This document shows, in pieces, positions 58,723-64,000 of a stretch of DNA of 64,000 nt (positions are counted from its first letter, which is position 1; each line of letters starts with the position of its first letter). The notes below the pieces were generated by a model, which had not been told where the DNA came from, made no database searches, and was given only the letters and a program-made list of their open reading frames with translations. The DNA comes from CBDCUW01 sp963734865 (lineage in GTDB: Bacteria; Planctomycetota; Planctomycetia; Pirellulales; Pirellulaceae), in contig CAVTIV010000018.1 in NCBI GenBank assembly GCA_963734865.1, positions 62,001 to 126,000 of the forward strand, written 5' to 3'. The translations under genes and the position numbers were made by a program.

Positions 58723-59302
58723 GCGGTTCGTTTTCCTTGCTCTGGAGTGAGCTGGGAAACGTACACGGCGGACTCAAAAGTAGCTGGTTTTCAAGCGTCT
58801 GTCGGTGGCCGATTTGGTTTTGGACGCTCGGTGACACGTGGCTTGCCGCAATGATGCCGCTGAATTCACCGCCGAGCATTCAGCGAAAACGCGATCAACG
58901 ATTCGAGCGCGCTCGCGGATGCGAGCGCGCTTGAATCGTTAATTGAGTTATCTCGTGTTTTGCGGCGTCAATCGCGCTAACCGCTCGCCATATCCCGGCG
59001 TTTCTCGCGGACAGAGCTAAATAAACGGCTGAATAGCGTCATAACCATTGATGATTGGGACAGTATCTCGGCACCGTCGAGACCCCTGCTGTTAGCGGTC
59101 CCCGATCAAAATCGCCGTCGTCCTACAGCTAAATTCTCGCCATTTTCGTGTCACAATAGTTGATGCATCCGCCTATCCATTCGCTGCGCACCGACGTGTC
59201 CCCTGAGCGGAGTCGCGGACGCGTTACCTCGCAAATTCGATGGGCACGCGGATAAGTCCAGAACCGATTGCGATCGGCCAACAGTACGACACACGCACCA
59301 AC
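58723..59302. other. Gene-poor stretch between the IS21 remnant and the DUF559 genes
   Basis: About 580 bases without a supportable gene. It contains one strong hairpin (listed separately). Short frames on both strands lack domains. It probably includes the 5' flank of the lost IS21 copy. Confidence 0.4.
58899..58940. repeat. Long GC-rich inverted repeat (hairpin)
   Basis: Arms 58899-58917 and 58922-58940 are 19 bp with one mismatch (ACGATTC-G/A-AGCGCGCTCGC) around a four-base loop. It is far stronger than a normal terminator and has no gene ending nearby on either strand. It may be a transposon- or REP-type hairpin. Confidence 0.75.
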
Positions 59303-59956
59303 TCACTTCTTGCCTTTTTGGGCGGCCCGGAATCGCCCGGTATGGAGCAGTTCCACAGGGAGTAAGAGTGATCGCTGAGACGCTCCCATTTCTGGTCCAG
59401 CCTGCGCAAGAAAATCTAGGCCGTGAGTTGGGACCTCGCAGGCAATCTCGGCCGCGTTGAGTTTCCATGCTCCGGTCGATGAAGCCGGAGGCGCCGGAGC
59501 CGGAGGCGATTCGGTGCGGAGGTGTGGGCGACCGAAGCAAGTTCGCCTGAGCGCTTCGTGAAGGCGGGCGATGCAGCCGACTGCACGAAGAAATCGCTCA
59601 TCGATAGCACGCTCGATCTGCCGCCGCACGGCAGCAGCATTCCGCAAGACCTCGTACGCCAATATCCGCACAACGTGGTACCCTCGCTCGACCAAATACC
59701 AATCGCGGCGCTGATCATGCTGGCGGCTTTCGTCGGTCTGATGATGCTCACCATCAACTGCAACGATCAGCTTCAGTGCCATGCAACAGAAATCGACGGT
59801 GTAAGGTGGGATTGGGTATTCACGACGAAACTTCTGATTTCGACAACGGCGATTGCGCAGCATCTGCCAGACGTCCTGCGAAAACTCGTTCGCGGTGGCT
59901 CGCTGATTATGAGCAAATTGGATCGCGTCATGGTCACGGTGCAATTTTCTGTTCAT
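59303..59956 (-). CDS. DUF559 endonuclease-fold protein, copy 1
   Basis: A 217-codon frame. Residues about 1-120 are a DUF559 domain of the very-short-patch-repair / PD-(D/E)xK type: QRATANEFSQDVWQMLRNRR, NQKFRREYPIPPYTVDFCCM, ALKLIVAVDGEHHQT and VRILAYEVLRN. The core acidic residues are D in VDF and D-x-E in VDGEH. The remaining ~95 residues are Pro/Arg-rich and look like read-through. One substitution from copy 2 changes VEVDGEH to VAVDGEH, removing a conserved acidic residue. It overlaps the first unit of a ~700-bp duplication. Confidence 0.75.
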   Translation of the reverse strand: MNRKLHRDHDAIQFAHNQRATANEFSQDVWQMLRNRRCRNQKFRREYPIPPYTVDFCCMALKLIVAVDGEHHQTDESRQHDQRRDWYLVERGYHVVRILAYEVLRNAAAVRRQIERAIDERFLRAVGCIARLHEALRRTCFGRPHLRTESPPAPAPPASSTGAWKLNAAEIACEVPTHGLDFLAQAGPEMGASQRSLLLPVELLHTGRFRAAQKGKK

Positions 59957-60169
59957 GTTGCCCCTGTGATTCGCCGGTTCCGTCTGCTTGCCCCCTCATC
60001 CCCAGCCCTTCTCCCCCTTCAATGAAGGCGAGCACCACTCGCTTTCATTGAAGGGGGAGAAGGGAGCCAGTCTAGAATGGGCCAGCCACGAAGTGGAGAT
60101 CGCGAATCCGCACTCCATCGAACACCGAACGCAGTTCGAGTTTCGCATTCGTGCACGAGGTTGGACCAC
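59472..60169. repeat. ~700-bp direct repeat, unit 1
   Basis: This unit and the one at 60285 agree almost base for base (offset 812-813), with one single-base indel near 59485 and a handful of substitutions. Each contains the start and domain of a DUF559 gene plus its upstream hairpin. A 115-bp spacer separates them. Confidence 0.9.
60006..60064. repeat. 21-bp perfect inverted repeat upstream of DUF559 copy 1
   Basis: Arms 60006-60026 and 60044-60064 pair perfectly (CCCTTCTCCCCCTTCAATGA core); an inner GCGAG/CTCGC stem extends the hairpin. It sits about 50 bases upstream of the DUF559 start and is copied with it. It could end transcription coming from copy 2, or be a REP-type element. Confidence 0.85.
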
Positions 60170-60768
60170 CCGCCAGCTCGAAGGAAATCCGCTTGGGCGC
60201 GGAGGTGACGCAGACCGAATCGAGTTTCGGCCACTTCGCCAGCGTGCACCGGTGGCCGAGTTCGGGGTCTAAACCTTCGATCACCCGGTCGATGAAACCG
60301 GAGCGCCGGAGCCGGAGGCGATTCGGTGCGGAGGTGTGGGCGACCGAAGCAAGTTCGCCTGAGCGCTTCGTGAAGGCGGGCGATGCAGCCGACTGCACGA
60401 AGAAATCGCTCATCGATAGCACGCTCGATCTGCCGCCGCACGGCAGCAGCATTCCGCAAGACCTCGTACACCAATATCCGCACAACGTGGTACCCTCGCT
60501 CGACCAAATACCGATCGCGGCGCTGATCATGCTGGCGGCCTTCGTCGGTCTGATGATGCTCACCATCAACTTCAACGATCAGCTTCAGTGCCATGCAACA
60601 GAAATCGACGGTGTAAGGTGGGATTGGGTATTCACGACGAAACTTCTGATTTCGACAACGGCGATTGCGCAGCATCTGCCAGACGTCCTGCGAAAACTCG
60701 TTCGCGGTGGCTCGCTGATTACGAGCAAATTGGATCGCGTCATGGTCACGCTGCAATTTTCTGTTCAT
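60019..60768 (-). CDS. DUF559 endonuclease-fold protein, copy 2
   Basis: A 249-codon frame that shares residues 1-157 with copy 1 and differs after the duplication end. The DUF559 core keeps all acidic positions (TVDFCCM; LIVEVDGEHHQT). After about residue 125 it runs through spacer and into the hairpin, so the C-terminal ~110 residues are probably not conserved. DUF559 proteins are related to Vsr and restriction-type nucleases and are frequent on mobile DNA. This copy looks like the functional one. It is transcribed away from the tRNA-Ser gene. Confidence 0.75.
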   Translation of the reverse strand: MNRKLQRDHDAIQFARNQRATANEFSQDVWQMLRNRRCRNQKFRREYPIPPYTVDFCCMALKLIVEVDGEHHQTDEGRQHDQRRDRYLVERGYHVVRILVYEVLRNAAAVRRQIERAIDERFLRAVGCIARLHEALRRTCFGRPHLRTESPPAPALRFHRPGDRRFRPRTRPPVHAGEVAETRFGLRHLRAQADFLRAGGWSNLVHECETRTAFGVRWSADSRSPLRGWPILDWLPSPPSMKASGARLH

Positions 60769-60981
60769 GTTGCCCCTGTGATTCGCCGGTTCCGTCTGCT
60801 TGCCCCCTCATCCCCAGCCCTTCTCCCCCTTCAATGAAGGCGAGCACCACTCGCTTTCATTGAAGGGGGAGAAGGGAGCCAGTCTAGAATGGGCCAGCCA
60901 CGAAGCGGAGATCGCGTATCCGCACTCCATCGAACACCGAACGCAGTTCGAGTTTCGCATTTGTGCACGAGGTTGGACCAC
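60285..60981. repeat. ~700-bp direct repeat, unit 2
   Basis: Second unit of the duplication described for 59472-60169. Its right end (TTGGACCAC) is about 275 bases from the tRNA-Ser gene. Confidence 0.9.
60818..60876. repeat. 21-bp perfect inverted repeat upstream of DUF559 copy 2
   Basis: Same hairpin as at 60006-60064, carried by the second repeat unit, 50 bases upstream of the DUF559 copy 2 start. Confidence 0.85.
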
Positions 60982-61206
60982 TGCGACAGCGAGATGGTAA
61001 GACATTATTACCATCTCAGTGACGAGGAGTCTTGTCGACAGATGGACCAGTTGGATCTGCTTGGAGATGGTGACGGGCGTTCCGGCGCCGGCGACGAGCA
61101 ACTTTTGTAACCGGACTCGACACTCAAGTCAGGCATCGGACCAACGATCCGGCTGGGGTGGAACACAGAATTTGGCACACTCGTGGCACACAGGGGTGTG
61201 CCAAAG

Positions 61207-61247
61207 AAAAAGACCCCGCAAAACACGTGGTTTTACGAGGTCTTTTT
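61207..61247 (-). terminator. Terminator of tRNA-Ser
   Basis: Arms 61207-61224 and 61230-61247 pair over 18 bases around ACGTG. The two non-Watson-Crick positions are G-U in the minus-strand RNA but C-A in the plus-strand RNA, so it works on the minus strand. It ends in a run of five T (TCTTTTT), nine bases past the tRNA. Confidence 0.85.
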
Positions 61248-61255
61248 GACAGAAG

Positions 61256-61338
61256 CGGAGGACACGGGACTCGAACCCGCAGCCCCTTGCGGGGTACCTC
61301 AGTTCCAGTGAGGCCGCTCACCAATTCGCTTATCCTCC
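61256..61338 (-). tRNA. tRNA-Ser (anticodon GGA)
   Basis: Reading the minus strand: acceptor GGAGGAT with partner GTCCTCC and discriminator G, D-arm with AATTGGT, anticodon arm CCTCA-CTGGAAC-TGAGG giving GGA, a long variable arm CCCCGCAAGGGG typical of serine tRNA, and T-arm GCGGG-TTCGAAT-CCCGT. CCA is not encoded. It decodes UCC and UCU. tRNA-Ser genes are common integration sites; the accessory island begins on its 3' side. Confidence 0.95.
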
Positions 61339-61397
61339 GGTGCGGATCGACATTCTGGACGCCGCCGCGGTTCGCTGCAAGTGATCGTGATCCATCA

Positions 61398-62729
61398 CTA
61401 CAGTGCCGAACTGGCTCCGCTGATCAACTTGATGAATTCCGCGTTGGTTTCAAAACGGCCAAGCTGCTTGGTCAGCTGTTCCATCGCATCGCAGGGGTGC
61501 ATCGTGCTGAGCGTTCGCCGCAGCATCGTGACCGCTTCGTACGTTTCTTCGTCGTGAAGCAATTCTTCGCGACGCGTTCCACTTTGCGAAATATCGATCG
61601 ACGGCCAAACACGGCGATCGGCCAAGCGACGGTCGAGCACCAATTCCATGTTGCCGGTGCCCTTGAATTCCTGGAAAATCGCTTCATCCATTCGGCTGTT
61701 GGTATCAACCAATGCGGTACCGACGACCGTCAGGGATCCGCCTTCTTGGAATGCTCGGGCGGTGGCGAACAACTTCTTGGGAATGTCCATCGCCTTGATG
61801 TCCAAACCGCCGGTCATCGTGGCCCCGCCACGACCGCTCCGGCCGACCCATTTATTGAACGCGCGAGCCAATCGTGTGATCGAATCGAGCATCAGAAAGA
61901 CATCCTGCCCCATCTCCGCCAATCGTCGCGCTCGATCGATCGTCAACTGGCTCAGACGCACATGGCTCTCGACGTCCATGTCCAAGCTACTTGCGATCAC
62001 TTCGCCTCCGTGGACATTGCGCCGCATATCGGTCACTTCTTCGGGGCGTTCATCGATCAACAGCACGATCAACTTGACATCGGGATGGTTTTGATAGATC
62101 CCACTGGCGATGTCTTGCAGCATGATTGTCTTTCCGCTGCGCGGCGGCGCGACGATCAAGGCTCGCTGACCTTTGCCCATCGGGGCCAACAGGTCGATGA
62201 CCCGATTGGTGATCGGATGTTTACCGCACTCCAGGCGAAGCCATTCTTCGGGGTTGATCGCGGTCAGCGTGTCAAAGTTCTTGACATCCGGATAAGCCTC
62301 TGGCGACATCCCATCGACATCGAGGATTTCGCGAACTCGCGGTCCCTGTTGTCGACGCGCCTGCTGAACCATCGCCTTGATATGCACGCCTTGGCGGAGA
62401 CCGAATCGCTCGATCATGGTTCCCGGGACAAACGGATCACTTCGTTCGCGAGCGTAATTGTTGTCGATACCTCGCAGGAAGCCGTAGCCATTGGGATGCA
62501 ATTCAAGAATCCCATCGCCTTCTTCCAGTGGGGCATCGCTGGGGATATCGGCAGGTTCCCGATCGAGTCCGCCCTGTCCCGCTCCGCCGGCACCCGTTCC
62601 GCCGCCGCCACCACCTCCGCCGCGTCGCCGACGTCGAACTCGAGGTTTTCCGTTACTTCCGCCATGCGAGGTCGCCGATCCAGTCGCGCTGGAACCTCGA
62701 CCGCGATTCGTCCGTTTCTTTTTCGCCAT
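61398..62729 (-). CDS. rho: Transcription termination factor Rho
   Basis: A 443-residue hexameric RNA-dependent ATPase/translocase. The first ~60 residues are a basic, Gly-rich extension (RVRRRRRGGGGGGGG). The RNA-binding cold-shock-like domain follows (GDGILELHPNGYGFLRG). The ATPase core has P-loop APPRSGKTIML, VLLIDERPEEVTDM (Q-loop and Walker B region), DSITRLARAFNKW and KLFATARAFQEGGSLTV. The C-terminus LGRFETNAEFIKLIS is typical. The spacing to the tRNA-Ser gene is about 60 bases on the same strand. A core gene, it marks the end of the accessory region. Confidence 0.97.
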   Translation of the reverse strand: MAKKKRTNRGRGSSATGSATSHGGSNGKPRVRRRRRGGGGGGGGTGAGGAGQGGLDREPADIPSDAPLEEGDGILELHPNGYGFLRGIDNNYARERSDPFVPGTMIERFGLRQGVHIKAMVQQARRQQGPRVREILDVDGMSPEAYPDVKNFDTLTAINPEEWLRLECGKHPITNRVIDLLAPMGKGQRALIVAPPRSGKTIMLQDIASGIYQNHPDVKLIVLLIDERPEEVTDMRRNVHGGEVIASSLDMDVESHVRLSQLTIDRARRLAEMGQDVFLMLDSITRLARAFNKWVGRSGRGGATMTGGLDIKAMDIPKKLFATARAFQEGGSLTVVGTALVDTNSRMDEAIFQEFKGTGNMELVLDRRLADRRVWPSIDISQSGTRREELLHDEETYEAVTMLRRTLSTMHPCDAMEQLTKQLGRFETNAEFIKLISGASSAL

Positions 62730-63719
62730 TTGTCATCCAGAAGCGCTGAGCAGGTTGCCGGTCTGAAGAGGTTGTGCGGTGATTGGGCGACAGCGTCGGC
62801 TTTGCCGCGACAGAGTCAAAGACTTGCCGAGAGCTCAGCATCGAAGCCGGGCAAATCACTGCATGAACGTGCCAGCTTTTGTCAGCGAGATTGAAGAATT
62901 ACCGTACCAAACTAAAGGAAACAAGCCTTTGAGAGGGCGACGGTAAACGCCCATTCAAAGGAAAACACAAAGTCTTGAGGATGTTGAGGATGTTGCGTTG
63001 GCAACGGGAAGTCGGACATTCCTGGCGGACGGTTCGACCTGTGCCGGAGCGGTGACTTCAGCACGGTGGTTGCCAATCAACGGTTGGTGCCCGATGGCTG
63101 TTTCGGGCCATTCATGGTGCGTCGGTAACTCGACGTGAAAATGTGGTTACGGAGCTTGGAGATTCACGATCGGAATCGAGGTGTCGAAAAACAGGCTCGT
63201 AAAACGCTTCTCTGGCTTCCGCCGCCGAAGGAAGTGTCTCAAGGTGGAGGGCGGGATCTGGGAAACCGCTGAACATCCTCCAAACGAAATTGGTTTGATC
63301 GGCCAGCCTCGACAAGATTCCAGGCCAATGTCCTTTCTGGAACCCGACGTTCGCCGGTGCGAAACGCCATTGGAGAGAGACGCGATCAAGTCGTCCAGGG
63401 AGAGGTAGAGGATCTGAAATCAACTACCTTCATTGCTTCGCCCTGAAATATAGACTGTTGGCCGCATTTGTCAAGTGAGATCTACTGCAGAGATCAAATC
63501 ACCCGTTTGGGTGGTCAGCCCGCTGGCAAAAAGGCCGCAGAGATTCCGCTAGCGGCAAAGTCGGCCCAATTTGTAGATTCCGCTGAAGCGGCAGGGTCAG
63601 ATTTGTCGAAACCGATCCAACGCGAACAATTTCTCCCCAACCATTCTCGACGTTTTTACCACGAACAGAATAGTCGTTTGTTGATAATCGATCGTTCCCG
63701 ACGATAGGACTCTGGTTTG
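62730..63719. other. Long intergenic region upstream of rho
   Basis: About 990 bases. It should hold the rho leader and promoter. A hairpin lies at 62926-62961 (arms CCTTTGAGAGGGCG and CGCCCATTCAAAGG, two mismatches). GAGGATGTT is repeated twice near 62977. A 103-codon minus-strand frame at 63112-63423 has no recognised domain. GATTCCGCTAGCGGCAAAGT-type short words recur near 63545 and 63577. Confidence 0.4.
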
Positions 63720-64000
63720 ATGCGCAAGGAAGCCCTCTCATTGATCGCCGCAGCGATCACCCTCACCGCAGCCAGCTCGGCAAACGCGGAAATCGCTTGG
63801 CAAAACAACCTTCGCGCCGCCCATGCTCAGGCGCAAGCCGAAGGCAAAATGTTGCTGCTGCACTTCTACAGTGATAACTGCACCTGGTGCGATCGCTTGG
63901 AAGCCGGGGCGTTCAAAGCACCACAGGTCGACGAGGCGCTCAGCAAAGGCTTCATCCCGGTCAAGGTTCATGCAAACGAGAACCCGAAGCTGACCGAGAT
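63720..64000 (+). CDS. Exported thioredoxin-fold protein, N-terminal part (cut by window edge)
   Basis: ATG 63720 opens a signal peptide (RKEALSLIAAAITLTAASSA) followed by a thioredoxin-like domain: AWQNNLRAAHAQAQAEGKML, LLHFYSDNCTWCDRLEAGAF, with CTWC as the active-site pair, then FIPVKVHANENP. The pattern is that of DUF255/thioredoxin-7-type proteins acting in the periplasm on cysteine pairs. The end is outside the window. Confidence 0.85.
   Translation, partial: MRKEALSLIAAAITLTAASSANAEIAWQNNLRAAHAQAQAEGKMLLLHFYSDNCTWCDRLEAGAFKAPQVDEALSKGFIPVKVHANENPKLTE

Noticed and set aside
61158..62894. 578-codon plus-strand frame
   Set aside because: It crosses the tRNA-Ser gene and runs antisense to all of rho.
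63112..63423. 103-codon minus-strand frame upstream of rho
   Set aside because: No domain and an overlapping competing frame of similar length; not supportable as a gene.

Overview
The window reads as a chromosome segment of a planctomycete of the Pirellulaceae / Rhodopirellula type. The evidence is the gene content: paired DUF1549/DUF1553 and DUF1501 genes (two sets), PVC-type cytochrome c and haem-binding domains fused to HEAT repeats, ThuA-like domains, several formylglycine sulfatases, an LEPR-XLL/CSLREA/dockerin surface protein, a Tat-exported Gfo/Idh/MocA oxidoreductase, and a Rho with a Gly/Arg-rich N-terminal extension. No taxonomic search could be run, so the assignment is inference from families.

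Layout. 0-9 kb: start of an envelope protein (minus, cut by the window edge), a 903-residue surface adhesin-like protein, a CHAD protein, a CoA-disulfide-reductase/rhodanese gene reduced by internal deletion, a carotenoid-desaturase-like oxidoreductase, a small membrane protein carrying a minisatellite, a MazG-like pyrophosphohydrolase with a 3' frameshift, and queA. 9-15 kb: a plus-strand operon DUF1549/DUF1553 - DUF1501 - WD40 - sulfatase, the last frameshifted. 15-20 kb: a methyltransferase remnant, a DcaP-like porin and a frameshifted large MscS-type channel. 20-36 kb: a xylan-utilisation locus on the minus strand (GH10 xylanase; CE1+CE6 esterase; a wrecked DUF1592-type gene; a ThuA-haem-HEAT-cytochrome c-CE1 giant), followed on the plus strand by a MarR regulator, a Gfo/Idh/MocA oxidoreductase and a XylR-type AraC regulator. 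36-48 kb: a VOC/PhnB protein, an internally deleted DUF899 protein, an exported protein interrupted by UGA, a DUF1501 + PSD1/cytochrome operon, an IS630 tail, a Cys-rich/JAB chimera that looks like the relic of a bacterial ubiquitin-like locus, and a truncated plus an intact arylsulfatase. 48-51 kb: FixJ-type response regulator and a frameshifted histidine kinase.

51-61 kb is an accessory island bordered on one side by tRNA-Ser(GGA). It holds a metallophosphatase missing its N-terminal metal motif, a giant HIT - PLD nuclease - SF2 helicase - S24 peptidase gene (two frameshifts), an unknown 156-residue protein, an orphan RNA-polymerase alpha-CTD protein, an HNH endonuclease, an IS21 istA remnant, and two copies of a DUF559 endonuclease gene inside a ~700-bp direct duplication. 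The helicase gene is the best candidate for an uncharacterised (probably defence or DNA-damage) system. 61-64 kb returns to core genes: tRNA-Ser, rho, and the start of a thioredoxin-fold protein.

A window-wide theme is gene damage. Single-base frameshifts or nonsense codons break at least eight large genes, and at least five others look like fusions produced by internal or terminal deletions. The single-base lesions could partly be sequencing error; the deletions are harder to explain that way. The xylan genes form one functional unit: regulators respond to pentoses, GH10 cuts the backbone, CE1/CE6 domains strip feruloyl and acetyl side groups, and three of the enzymes share one ~95-residue accessory module.
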